Origin: Firmicutes bacterium UBA5766
Lineage (GTDB): Bacteria > Bacillota > Desulfotomaculia > Desulfotomaculales > Nap2-2B
Reading direction: 5' to 3'
Assembly: GCA_002418775.1 (NCBI GenBank)
Contig: DIEU01000050.1
Location: 1 to 35,374, forward strand
DNA length: 35,374 bases
In this document: positions 7,821 to 14,519 of the stretch, one piece after another
Numbering within the stretch: position 1 is the first letter of the stretch
Layout of the letters: each line of letters starts with the position of its first letter
Notes under the pieces: model-generated
What the model saw: only the letters and a program-made list of their open reading frames with translations
What the model was told of the DNA's origin: nothing
Databases searched by the model: none
Made by a program: the position numbers and the translations under genes

Positions 7821-7993
7821 TCTCGTTTTCCCTCTCTAGAAATATTTTTGGGATTGACAGTCTTTTTAGGTCAATCACTCCTTTCCAATCCAAGGGAAAT
7901 AATAATTATTTTTAGTATTTCTACAAGATATAACAAAATCCTGTAAATAGAAATAAATTTGTTCAGCTGCTTTTTAATAGGAATTAACGGTAG

Positions 7994-8143
7994 ATGTTAA
8001 CAATAAAAAAACCAATTCATATTTTAAGAGTAGACCCCAATGCTGCTAATGAAGCGCCATCAGTAAGATTAAAATTCGTCAGCACAAGGGAGGTCAATGC
8101 CTTAAGCGCGATTTTGAGTGTTCTGATTATTATAAAGGAGTGA
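7994..8143 (+). CDS. Possible 49-aa small protein
   Basis: An ATG-started frame of 49 codons (MLTIKKPIHILRVDPN near the start, STREVNALSAILSVLIIIKE at the end) has a hydrophobic C-terminus that could be a membrane helix. GGAATTAACGG upstream gives only a modest ribosome site. Its stop sits 7 bp before the YmaF-like start, and that gene's Shine-Dalgarno lies inside it, an arrangement typical of coupled genes. I know no homologue. Part of the sequence (NAANEAPS) lies in the repeat shared with 8916-8952, which argues for caution. Confidence 0.35.
   Translation: MLTIKKPIHILRVDPNAANEAPSVRLKFVSTREVNALSAILSVLIIIKE
8028..8063. repeat. Short dispersed repeat, copy A
   Basis: About 35 bp centred on ATGCTGCTAATGAAGCGCC is shared, with a few mismatches, with copy B at 8916-8952. 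The core GCTGCTAATGMAGCGCCATCA contains a small inverted repeat around TAAT in copy B. The origin is unknown. Confidence 0.5.
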
Positions 8144-8150
8144 AGGGAAA

Positions 8151-8444
8151 ATGGACGAAAAACACTCTCATAATTGTTTTGCCGGAACAGATGAAGTGGC
8201 CAGTCACTCACATAGAATTGAAGGCATTTCCCGGCCCGGTTCCCCAAGTGAACACAGCCACATTCATGAAATTGCAGTGACGACAAGTCTAAACAATGGA
8301 CATGCGCACAGGTTCAATATACAAACAGGTGAAGCCATTCCGTACATTAAAGGTCATATTCACAAATACAAGGGAATAACAAGCCTTAATGGAAAAAAGC
8401 CGCACCGCCATAATGTTTATGGCAGGATTTACAAGCAGGATTAG
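8151..8444 (+). CDS. Histidine-rich YmaF-like protein
   Basis: A 97-aa protein dominated by paired histidines: HSHN, SHSHRI, HSHIHE, GHAHRF, GHIHKY and PHRHN occur at near-regular intervals. This repeated H-x-H pattern is that of the YmaF family of Bacillus and clostridia, whose function is unknown; metal binding is the obvious guess. The AAAGGAG/GAAGGG ribosome region just before the ATG is strong. No terminator is obvious before the convergent gene that ends at 8464. Confidence 0.7.
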   Translation: MDEKHSHNCFAGTDEVASHSHRIEGISRPGSPSEHSHIHEIAVTTSLNNGHAHRFNIQTGEAIPYIKGHIHKYKGITSLNGKKPHRHNVYGRIYKQD

Positions 8445-8463
8445 AAGGGAATATCTTAAAACA

Positions 8464-8778
8464 CTATTGATGCCTTGAGAAAATAAATGCCGCGCACAGA
8501 AACAGGATCATTAACATAACATAAAAAAATGGCCTGATTTTTTTTCCCCGCAGGTACAGTTTAAAAGAATCGAGAAAAATAAAAATGGCCATTAAGATAA
8601 TCACTAACCTGGATATGTCTTCCGACATCCATTTTGTTAATCCTTGAACTAACAATGCGACAATAATTACCGCCGAATATATCCTGGAACTAATAACGAA
8701 GGCTTGCAGGAATTCCCTTTCCTCATCCGGTTTTTGTATCTCAGGTTTTTGTTTCTCCTGTTTGCGTTTTTTGCTCAC
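8464..8778 (-). CDS. Small membrane protein, unknown function
   Basis: A 104-aa hypothetical protein. It has a strongly charged N-terminus (MSKKRKQEKQKPEIQKP) and then three hydrophobic segments: SAVIIVALLVQGLT, LVIILMAIFIFLDSF and FYVMLMILFLCAAFIF. The start is GTG at 8776-8778 with AAAGGAG seven bases upstream. It lies 24 bp after the truncated SPFH frame on the same strand. No family is recognised. Confidence 0.6.
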   Translation of the reverse strand: MSKKRKQEKQKPEIQKPDEEREFLQAFVISSRIYSAVIIVALLVQGLTKWMSEDISRLVIILMAIFIFLDSFKLYLRGKKIRPFFYVMLMILFLCAAFIFSRHQ

Positions 8779-8802
8779 GCTGCTGCTCCTTTGTAAAGAA
8801 TC

Positions 8803-9066
8803 TTAACTTAAGCCCCCTTCATAATAACTAATATTATTTCTAGCCACCTGCCGCCTATTCCTCTTCTTAATAGTAAGATAATTAAAAAACACTATTTCCT
8901 GTCGAATCTGCCGGATAGAAAGCCATGCTGCTAATGCAGCGCCATCAACAACTCCTGTATAACCGGGGGCAACAATAACAAACGGCCACATAATCATCAA
9001 AATTATCAGGACAATAACACCTATGACTATTCTTTTTACCAGCGGCGCTTTTTTAATTAAAGCCAA
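8803..9066 (-). pseudogene. Truncated SPFH-domain protein N-terminus
   Basis: The first 40 residues look like the start of an SPFH (prohibitin/stomatin-like) protein: a basic N-terminus, one membrane helix (IVIGVIVLIILMIMWPF) and the family entry motif FVIVAPGYTGVV, after which relatives continue with a GxV strand and the long SPFH domain. Here the sequence changes abruptly after GVV to DGAALAAWLSIRQIRQ and a basic tail that matches no part of the domain, giving 87 aa in total. The junction coincides with a short repeat also present near 8028-8063. The start is TTG at 9064-9066 with GGAAGGGGAAGAG upstream. I read it as a gene remnant, although a short membrane peptide could still be made. Confidence 0.5.
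8916..8952. repeat. Short dispersed repeat, copy B
   Basis: This is the second copy of the element near 8028-8063, in the same orientation, with core ATGCTGCTAATGCAGCGCC. It sits exactly where the SPFH-like reading frame loses its family similarity, which suggests that an insertion or a recombination event made the truncation. Confidence 0.5.
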
Positions 9067-9206
9067 CCCTGCGATACTCTTCCCCTTCCTTCTAATAATT
9101 TTTATGCAGCATATTGACTAACGTTCTGTATTATCCTGATTTTTCCTGCAAAAAAACCGGTAAATAGAAACCTTTGCAAAAATTTTACCTAACTAAAATT
9201 ATAGTG

Positions 9207-9235
9207 TTGTTACCTGATCAGCTCCGGGTTATAAT
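9207..9235 (+). promoter_or_regulatory. Predicted sigma-A promoter of a candidate RNA
   Basis: TTGTTA (9207-9212) and a perfect TATAAT (9230-9235) are spaced by 17 bp. Transcription would start near 9242, with no open frame downstream before the terminator at 9292-9333. Confidence 0.55.
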
Positions 9236-9241
9236 TTGTTT

Positions 9242-9333
9242 AACAGGCGATCGCGTGCTTTTGGCCAATTGTGCCGGAAGCAAAGCACAAGAAAAAGCCA
9301 GGCAAAGGATACCGTTCCGGCCCGGCTTTTTTT
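9242..9333 (+). ncRNA. Candidate small RNA
   Basis: This roughly 92-nt stretch lies between a good promoter and an intrinsic terminator and has no coding capacity. It folds on paper into a first hairpin, GTGCTTT (9255-9261) with AAAGCAC (9282-9288) around an inner GGC/GCC pair. A terminator hairpin follows: AAAAAGCC (9292-9299) with GGCTTTTT (9324-9331), then further T. It matches no riboswitch or housekeeping RNA that I know; in particular it lacks the SRP RNA core. It could also be a short leader whose former target gene is gone. Confidence 0.4.
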
Positions 9334-9428
9334 ATTGGCATAACATTTAAAAGGTATATTTATTTCCTGCAAGAGGAATAATGTAGGAGTCTTACTTCTC
9401 TCTTCTCGTTATAGCCTGAAAAAGGCTG

Positions 9429-9453
9429 CCTTCGCTTTTGGCGAAGGTTTTTT
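9429..9453 (+). terminator. Intrinsic terminator
   Basis: A 7-bp stem (CCTTCGC 9429-9435, GCGAAGG 9441-9447) with a 5-nt loop is followed by six T. It is read on the plus strand, yet no gene precedes it, so it may back up the candidate RNA terminator at 9292-9333 or end another short transcript. Confidence 0.7.
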
Positions 9454-9467
9454 CTCCTTTGCGATAA

Positions 9468-9496
9468 AATGGACTTTTCGATATGAAAAGTCCATT
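9468..9496 (-). terminator. Intrinsic terminator of the DUF5652-like gene
   Basis: A perfect 12-bp stem (AATGGACTTTTC 9468-9479 with its complement 9485-9496) has loop GATAT. On the minus strand TTTATC follows. It is 23 bp past the stop of the gene at 9520-9738. Confidence 0.65.
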
Positions 9497-9519
9497 GTCA
9501 TCCTTGAAGTAGTATTGTT

Positions 9520-9738
9520 CTATCTTATGTATCTCCCCACAGGCTTCTTGCGGAAAAAGAGCAGGTAAATAATTTCAAGAACGCCAGCAGTGTTAACAAT
9601 ACACAGAACGATATACCATACTATCTGACTGCCGCGTGCGGAATGCCATAAAGCTAAGGCTTTCCATAACAGAGACCAGGCAATTAACAGAGAAAATAAC
9701 AATGGGTTGTGCTGGATCAGTTGAGTCAATTCGTTCAT
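9520..9738 (-). CDS. Small DUF5652-like membrane protein
   Basis: A 72-aa protein with two hydrophobic segments, LLFSLLIAWSLLWKALALW and IVWYIVLCIVNTAGVLEIIY, and a basic end (FFRKKPVGRYIR). The LWKALALWHSAR motif and the LEIIYLLFFRKK ending match the DUF5652 family of small membrane proteins, whose function is unknown. I chose the ATG at 9736-9738 (MNELTQ) because GGAGAGGAG lies seven bases upstream; a longer frame to 9774 has no such site. It is a single gene ended by the hairpin at 9468-9496. Confidence 0.65.
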   Translation of the reverse strand: MNELTQLIQHNPLLFSLLIAWSLLWKALALWHSARGSQIVWYIVLCIVNTAGVLEIIYLLFFRKKPVGRYIR

Positions 9739-9774
9739 TTTTAAGCTCCTCTCCTCAAAATTATCCTTTTTCAT

Positions 9775-10114
9775 GATATCAAAAATACGAACTTATCACA
9801 ATAAATATCTTCTCGGGCTGAAACAGCGGATCCGATACAGATTCAAAAAGGCTTCCGATGAGATATATTCCCCTTTGTGTAGACACCTGAAATAACAAAA
9901 ATTCAGGGCTGCACAAAAGGGGAGCATATCACACCTTGAAACCTTGATTTTCATGAATGTACACTGCACAAATGAACTTCTTTTTTTATTTTTTGAGAGT
10001 TTTTCGCAAAATAGTGCTGGGGGGACGGGGGACAGACCTGTATGTCCACGAAATAAAGGTTTTTTCTAATAAAATCGATGTTACCCTCAAGCTAAATTTG
10101 GTTGCGGATAAGGA
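9775..10114. other. Intergenic region with hairpin and repeat debris
   Basis: No gene is visible. A long imperfect hairpin spans 9870-9922: CCCCTTTGTG pairs with GCACAAAAGGGG, with an inner CCTGAA/TTCAGG, and no T-run follows on either strand. At about 10018-10047 there is a GGGGGGACGGGGGACAG stretch followed by TGTCC, resembling the GGGGACGG-type repeats scattered in Peptococcaceae genomes; a short relative, ACCGTCCCC, is near 11320. Confidence 0.45.
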
Positions 10115-10197
10115 TGGTGTCGGAGGCGGGACTTGAACCCGCACGGTCTCCCATACGCCCCTCAAACGTACGCGTCTGCCTATTCCGCCACTCCGAC
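10115..10197 (-). tRNA. tRNA-Leu (anticodon GAG)
   Basis: The minus strand reads a complete tRNA. The acceptor arm GTCGGAG pairs with CTCCGAC, there is a D-arm with GGCAGACGC, and the anticodon stem TACGT/GCGTA closes loop TTGAGGG with anticodon GAG. A long variable arm typical of class II (Leu) tRNAs is present, the T-loop is GGTTCAAGTCC, and the 3' ACCA is encoded. It decodes CUC/CUU leucine codons. The promoter at 10221-10250 lies directly upstream. Confidence 0.96.
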
Positions 10198-10220
10198 ATG
10201 TTTATTTTTTCGCAAGTTCT

Positions 10221-10250
10221 ATTATAAGTTGGAAAGGTGTCTGCTGTCAA
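10221..10250 (-). promoter_or_regulatory. Consensus sigma-A promoter for tRNA-Leu
   Basis: On the minus strand a perfect TTGACA (10245-10250) and a perfect TATAAT (10221-10226) are separated by 18 bp. The -35 box overlaps the otsB stop codon. Predicted initiation near 10214 would leave a leader of under 20 nt before the mature tRNA. Confidence 0.85.
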
Positions 10251-11035
10251 TGATTGAGCTTTTTTGTTATCAAAAGACGTAAAAATTCCTGTACCTCCAC
10301 CGGTGAGTTAATCCTTAAGGAAGCTTTAGATGGACGGTGGTCTTTACTGACCAGCACACCAAGGCCCTCTTCCAGACAGGCAAAAGCATCCTCGTCAGTT
10401 GTATCGTCACCTATAAATGTAATGTAAGCCAAAGGCGCCTTTTCCCTTACCCAGTCGATGAACTTCCCCTTGTGCAGCCCTTTTGGGCGCACTTCAAGAA
10501 CTTTCTTGCCTTCAAGGAGCTCAAGGCCGAATTCTTCACAGATCCCTTTGCTTTTTTCTATAAAGCTTTTTAAAACTTCTTCTGCGCCCGGATCAGCCAG
10601 TCTGAAATGGATCGTCAAATCAGTAAGCTTGTTTTCAATAATATAACCCTGCTTGTCCCCGATACATTCAGCGGCAATGGTATATAACCGGTTAATAACA
10701 GTTTCAATGCCGGCAGATGCTAAAGCAGTTAGGTTGCCGGCGGGATCCTCAATTAACACCCCATGTACGCTGCTCAGGTATAATCCGGGAACAGGCAGAA
10801 ATTCTTTTAATTCTCCGAGCACACGGCCGCTCAAAATCGCTACTTTATATCCCGGCAAGCCGCAAAGCAGCTTTAAGTCGGCAAGCAGGCTTTCATCCGG
10901 CCTGGCCAGTTCAGGACGCGGCGCTATGGGAACCAGTGTTCCGTCGTAATCAAGTATTAAAAATACTTCCCGGTATAAGTCCAGTTTGCCGGCAAGAACC
11001 TCCGGGTTTACCAACATCGGATGGTTTTGAATCAT
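10247..11035 (-). CDS. otsB: Trehalose-6-phosphate phosphatase
   Basis: A 262-aa HAD-superfamily phosphatase of the OtsB type, which removes phosphate from trehalose 6-phosphate to give trehalose, an osmoprotectant. HAD motif I is ILDYDGTLVPIAPRPE (nucleophile and acid Asp), motif II is AILSGR, the cap region includes SSVHGVLIED, and motif IV is FIGDDTTDEDAF. Length is normal for the family. No trehalose-6-phosphate synthase (OtsA) gene is next to it, so the substrate must be made elsewhere or the protein may act on a related sugar phosphate. The start ATG is followed by MIQNHPMLV; no strong ribosome site is seen. Confidence 0.88.
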   Translation of the reverse strand: MIQNHPMLVNPEVLAGKLDLYREVFLILDYDGTLVPIAPRPELARPDESLLADLKLLCGLPGYKVAILSGRVLGELKEFLPVPGLYLSSVHGVLIEDPAGNLTALASAGIETVINRLYTIAAECIGDKQGYIIENKLTDLTIHFRLADPGAEEVLKSFIEKSKGICEEFGLELLEGKKVLEVRPKGLHKGKFIDWVREKAPLAYITFIGDDTTDEDAFACLEEGLGVLVSKDHRPSKASLRINSPVEVQEFLRLLITKKLNH

Positions 11036-11348
11036 TAGTCACTCTTCTTAAATAAAAAGCTATTTGCTATAAAATAGCATATCACAAGATAAGCTGATAG
11101 CACAAGATACCGGCGCTCTTTGAGTATTTGCGCAATAACTTTTAGACTAAAAGAAACAGCCTCAAAACCAGTAAACATAAGGCTTAGAGGCTGTTTTTCA
11201 TCTATTTTTCTGCAAAAGTCAGCTAAAAGATAAACTGTTTGCAAATAACACAGATAGCAAGCAAAATCCGCGCCCACTTGCGCGTAGAGGCGCAAAGATT
11301 AGCAGAAAATACACGAAAACCGTCCCCATGTATTTCCTTGCGCGTATT
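11036..11348. other. Intergenic region between spoIIP and otsB
   Basis: No believable gene is present; an 86-codon open frame across it runs through the terminator hairpin and is probably spurious. The stretch contains the terminator at 11154-11198. It also has two copies of TTGCGCGTA (11279-11287 and 11339-11347) exactly 60 bp apart flanking an ACCGTCCCC sequence, which may be a decayed repeat. Confidence 0.5.
11154..11198. terminator. Terminator after spoIIP
   Basis: AAACAGCCTC (11154-11163) pairs with GAGGCTGTTT (11187-11196), and T-rich sequence lies on both sides. Its position 150 bp downstream of spoIIP on the minus strand makes it the likely end of that long operon. Confidence 0.65.
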
Positions 11349-12497
11349 TTATTTTTTGCGGCGTCCGAACAGATCGGCAAACTCACCGCTTATTAACTGG
11401 GATAGCCGGTTTTTTGCCTCGTTCCATCCGCCTGCGCTGGTCAACAGGAAGGCTCCTCCGGCCAGCACGGTTATTAATAGAATCCAGCCTACTGCCGACC
11501 AGGAACCGGGATGGCGTGCGGTCGGATTAGTCGGGCTGCTGATTCCGCCGATGCCAAGGACTGCCGGTACGGCGTCCGCAAGCAGGGAGATCCCGCGCAT
11601 CGCTTCTTCTTTTCTATTTGTATAGGTCCCGGCTTCAATAAGCAGCGATGTCGGCAGCAAATCCTGATTATAGTTTCCCTTCCCAATGAATATTTCTTTT
11701 GCTATGGGATAGTGCGTTTTATTGGCATAAGCCATCAGCCTTCTCGCAAAATCAAGGTTGGACGACATCCGGGGATTTTCACGCCCAATTACTAGCCTCA
11801 TCTGGCTTACATCCTCATTAGAAATAGTTTTTCTGTAAAATTCCGGATCATCAATCCCGTCTCTATGCACATCAAAAAGTGCGATAGGGTCCTTTTTCAT
11901 CAACTGCGCCGCTGTCCGGCGGGAACGGTAATAGGCATTGTTGTCATGCGGATCGTGAGGGGTAGTGTCATGATAAACTTTTGTCCCCTCGCTGGACAAA
12001 GTCTTTTTATACGAATCGCCGACCTGGATTATCCCGCCGTGAAACGGTATCGAATAGGTCCCGTCGGAAGGCAGGTAGGACTCGTCAGTGTGGGAATGGT
12101 AGATACCAACTGTCCCAGTATTCCTTACTACGGCAGCAACCGGAACTTCCATCCTGGAGTATTCCTCTCTGTAAGCAAGCAGTTTCTGGTCCATTTCTAT
12201 AAAAACTGCCTTCGCCTCATTTCCCGCTACTTCTTTTACCCGGTAGTGCCGCCCTTCAGCCGTAATGATCTCATCACCCGGATAAACACGGCGCGACATT
12301 TGCGAAATTACAGCCCCATTCTCGTCCTTGATCACGGATGCTGTGCCGGGAGTAAGTTCATCTTCCGTATTTTTGAAAAGGTTTGCCATGTTTAAAGAGG
12401 GCATGGAGAATTGTGAAAAACCCAAACAAAATAAAAGCGATCCGCCTGCAATTGCCAAACAAAATGCTGCAAGAAGCCTATTTTTTATCTTTCCCAC
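11349..12497 (-). CDS. spoIIP: Stage II sporulation protein P
   Basis: A 382-aa SpoIIP homologue, the cell-wall amidase/endopeptidase of the SpoIID-SpoIIM-SpoIIP engulfment machine in the mother cell. An N-terminal membrane segment (AAFCLAIAGGSLLFCLGF) is followed by the catalytic region with the metal-binding histidine in VGIYHSHTDESY, then DPHDNNAYYRSR, ALFDVHRDG and SLLIEAGTYTN. A second hydrophobic segment lies near the C-terminus (WILLITVLAGGAFLL). I chose the GTG at 12495-12497 because AGGAGG lies seven bases upstream. It overlaps the DUF1614 stop by 20 bp, so the two genes are translationally coupled. It is direct evidence that the organism makes or once made endospores. Confidence 0.93.
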   Translation of the reverse strand: MGKIKNRLLAAFCLAIAGGSLLFCLGFSQFSMPSLNMANLFKNTEDELTPGTASVIKDENGAVISQMSRRVYPGDEIITAEGRHYRVKEVAGNEAKAVFIEMDQKLLAYREEYSRMEVPVAAVVRNTGTVGIYHSHTDESYLPSDGTYSIPFHGGIIQVGDSYKKTLSSEGTKVYHDTTPHDPHDNNAYYRSRRTAAQLMKKDPIALFDVHRDGIDDPEFYRKTISNEDVSQMRLVIGRENPRMSSNLDFARRLMAYANKTHYPIAKEIFIGKGNYNQDLLPTSLLIEAGTYTNRKEEAMRGISLLADAVPAVLGIGGISSPTNPTARHPGSWSAVGWILLITVLAGGAFLLTSAGGWNEAKNRLSQLISGEFADLFGRRKK

Positions 12498-13239
12498 CAG
12501 CGCCACCTCCTGCTTCTTTAGTTTCAGCGTCAATTTTTTGATCCTCATCCATTTCTGGTTTTCTTAAACCTTTCAGGAGTGAAAGCGGCCTGCCCTCTGT
12601 TACCGGGCCGCCCTGCATCCGCTCTCGTGATTCACCGATTACCTCGGCAATCAAAATTGCGACTACTCCCGCCAGTACTATCGCGTCAAAAGCCCCTGCC
12701 CCGCCGATGGAAACACGTCCGGCGGGAGCGCCCCTGCCGGCCAGCCAGAAATAGTAGCCGATATCCATAAATAAAACACCCAGTGTAGCGGCAATAAAAG
12801 CTGAGCGGCGCGAACGGCCTCCCAAATAAGCGACTATACCGCCTACAAGCGGATAAATGTACAGGGAGTCAATCAATTCAAATCTTCCGCCGGGTTCCGG
12901 CAGACCCCGCATAATCAGCGAGCCAACTATAAAAATAGCCAGAGCTGTTACAAAGGAAGCTGCTATAGCCCGATTTCTCTCCCGGGCGGTTCCCGCTTTA
13001 ATCAGCAGGTAGATTACCAGGGCAACAGGGACCAGCGCCCCGCCAACATTGACAGAAACAAGGTAGCGGCCGCCGGGGATCGGGATATCGATAAAACTGC
13101 CGATAATCAATGCCACGATTACTCCCAGCGCCCCCCGGTCGGATAGGCGCATTCGATCAAGAGCACGGTGGGCCAGCCCAAAATAAATTAGAATAGAGAT
13201 TACGGCCAGGACAACAAGGCCAATCGAAAAACGCGTCAC
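12478..13239 (-). CDS. DUF1614 membrane protein
   Basis: A 253-aa integral membrane protein with about six to seven hydrophobic segments, the first at the very N-terminus (SIGLVVLAVISILIYFGLAH), and a charged cytoplasmic C-terminus (ERMQGGPVTEGRPL to GAGGKDKK). Features such as GSFIDIPIP, VNVGGALVPVALVIYLL and GGAGAFDAIVLAG match the DUF1614 family, whose members often neighbour sporulation genes in clostridia. The function is unknown. The start is GTG with AGGAGG eight bases upstream. It precedes and overlaps spoIIP. Confidence 0.8.
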   Translation of the reverse strand: MTRFSIGLVVLAVISILIYFGLAHRALDRMRLSDRGALGVIVALIIGSFIDIPIPGGRYLVSVNVGGALVPVALVIYLLIKAGTARERNRAIAASFVTALAIFIVGSLIMRGLPEPGGRFELIDSLYIYPLVGGIVAYLGGRSRRSAFIAATLGVLFMDIGYYFWLAGRGAPAGRVSIGGAGAFDAIVLAGVVAILIAEVIGESRERMQGGPVTEGRPLSLLKGLRKPEMDEDQKIDAETKEAGGGAGGKDKK

Positions 13240-13306
13240 TTTTTAAGCCTCCTGACATACAAAAAGTTTAAAATTATCCTGCCCGAAAACCTCTGGAATA
13301 TACAAA

Positions 13307-13325
13307 AAGCGGCTTATCGCCGCTT
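13307..13325 (-). terminator. Terminator after butyrate kinase
   Basis: AAGCGGC (13307-13313) and GCCGCTT (13319-13325) form a 7-bp stem with loop TTATC. On the minus strand TTTTTG follows. It lies 75 bp after buk and before the DUF1614/spoIIP pair. Confidence 0.7.
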
Positions 13326-13400
13326 GCCTGTTTCTTCACTAAGCGGCCTACCCGCCGCAGCATGCTTTTCTTTACTTTAGTCTTTACTTTGGTTTTTATT

Positions 13401-14507
13401 TTAGTCTTTATTTTTCGGTATAATCATACAGCTCTCCGTGGAATATGTCTTTAACTTTTCTTCACCCGTTAAAACACGCAGGCCGCCCTCAGCCAAGGCA
13501 AGCATTTCATCTTCACCGGAAAAAACAAATACCCTGCCGATAAAGGAAATCCTCTCTCTTATCCAATTGACCAGCCTTTCCGAATAAGCCAAACCGCCGG
13601 TAATTACAATACCGTCAAGATTACCTTTTAAAACAGTCGCCATAGCCCCGATATCCTTGGCGATCTGGTAGGCCATGGCTTCAAAAACAAGCAGAGCTTT
13701 TTCATCCCCGTTTTTGATCATTTCCTCAACTTCTCGGGCGTCGTCAGTACCCAGGTAAGCTTTTAATCCGCTTCCTCCAACTATTATATCTCTCACTGCG
13801 GAAACACTCTGGCCTCTGGCCAGATTAACCAGCGGCAGGGTTGGAAGGCTGCCGGCTCGTTCCGGGGTAAAAGGCCCTTCATACAGGCCATGAGTAGAAT
13901 CAATAACCCTTCCTTTTAAATGCGCTCCGACGGAAATGCCCCCGCCCAAATGAGCGACGACAAAGTTAAGCTCATTATGAGGCTTGCCTATTATGGCGGC
14001 TGCCCGTCTGGCGGCTGCCTTTTGACTCAGCGCATGGAGCACGCTGCCGCGTTCAATACCCGGCAGCCCGGAAATTCTGGCCAGCGGGTGAAATTCGTCT
14101 GTGCTGGGAGGATCAACAACAATCGCCTTAATTCCGCATTCCCGGGCAATATCTTTTGATATGACAGGCCCAAGGGAAGAATCATGCTTTGCAAAACGCG
14201 TGGAAAGCAAATCGTCACACATAGCCTGGTTAACTTCATAAATCCCGCTCGGACACGGAGCCCCGATCCCGCCGCGGCTGACCACGATATCTAAAGCGCC
14301 CAGCTCAACACCATACCCGGCGATGAAGTCCAGGATCTGTTTTTTTCGCTCGGGAATTTGCCCGGCAAGATCATGGTAGGGGGACAGAAGATTTTTTTCA
14401 AACGGGATGTTGCTTCCGGCAATAAGTTCAGTATTCTTATAAAAGGCCACTTTTGTAGAAGTGGAACCTATATTCATGACCAGGATATTAAATAATGCAG
14501 GAGACAT
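13401..14507 (-). CDS. buk: Butyrate kinase
   Basis: A 368-aa acyl kinase of the ASKHA fold that makes ATP from butyryl- or isobutyryl-phosphate. Motifs are VMNIGSTSTKVAFY (phosphate-1), VSRGGIGAPC, the FVVAHLGGGISVGAH motif (phosphate-2) and DGIVITGGLAYSE (adenosine). The last part of the protein carries RVFVFSGEDEMLALAEG, typical of Buk. An AAAGGAG ribosome site lies eight bases before the ATG. The start is 12 bp from the end of ptb on the same strand, giving the classic ptb-buk order. The 3' flank carries a low-complexity AGTAAAGACTAA-like duplication. Confidence 0.93.
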   Translation of the reverse strand: MSPALFNILVMNIGSTSTKVAFYKNTELIAGSNIPFEKNLLSPYHDLAGQIPERKKQILDFIAGYGVELGALDIVVSRGGIGAPCPSGIYEVNQAMCDDLLSTRFAKHDSSLGPVISKDIARECGIKAIVVDPPSTDEFHPLARISGLPGIERGSVLHALSQKAAARRAAAIIGKPHNELNFVVAHLGGGISVGAHLKGRVIDSTHGLYEGPFTPERAGSLPTLPLVNLARGQSVSAVRDIIVGGSGLKAYLGTDDAREVEEMIKNGDEKALLVFEAMAYQIAKDIGAMATVLKGNLDGIVITGGLAYSERLVNWIRERISFIGRVFVFSGEDEMLALAEGGLRVLTGEEKLKTYSTESCMIIPKNKD

Positions 14508-14519
14508 GCTATCACTCCT

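Larger units (their letters stand above)
7821..8150. other. Divergent intergenic region
   Basis: This gap separates the SIMPL gene from the YmaF-like gene. The left 170 bp are AT-rich and show no gene. The right part holds the 49-codon frame at 7994-8143 and one copy of a short repeat (about 8028-8063) whose relative lies at 8916-8952. The ribosome site AAAGGAG of the YmaF-like gene overlaps the end of that small frame. Confidence 0.5.
9067..9519. other. Gene-free region with candidate RNA and terminators
   Basis: No protein-coding frame is convincing in these 450 bp. The stretch holds a predicted promoter (9207-9235), a candidate small RNA (about 9242-9333), a plus-strand terminator (9429-9453) and a minus-strand terminator (9468-9496). 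Confidence 0.6.

Noticed and set aside
8017..8286. 89-codon minus-strand frame across the YmaF-like gene
   Set aside because: It is antisense to the His-rich gene, has no ribosome site and only shares the short repeat with 8916-8952.
8900..8906. TGTCGAA match to the Spo0A box
   Set aside because: A single 7-base match is expected by chance several times in 35 kb, and it is not placed upstream of a plausible target.
9242..9333. SRP RNA or c-di-GMP riboswitch
   Set aside because: The conserved cores of both are missing; only a few GCAAAGC/GGAAGC letters look similar.
11035..11295. 86-codon minus-strand frame directly before otsB
   Set aside because: It runs through the terminator hairpin at 11154-11198 and a repeat-rich stretch, has no family similarity and no clear ribosome site.
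12498..12548. Longer start for spoIIP
   Set aside because: The upstream part overlaps the DUF1614 gene out of frame; the GTG at 12497 is preceded by AGGAGG at ideal spacing.
13360..13400. AGTAAAGACTAA-like tandem sequence after buk
   Set aside because: It is a short, imperfect low-complexity duplication with no array structure; there is no CRISPR-like spacing here or elsewhere in the window.
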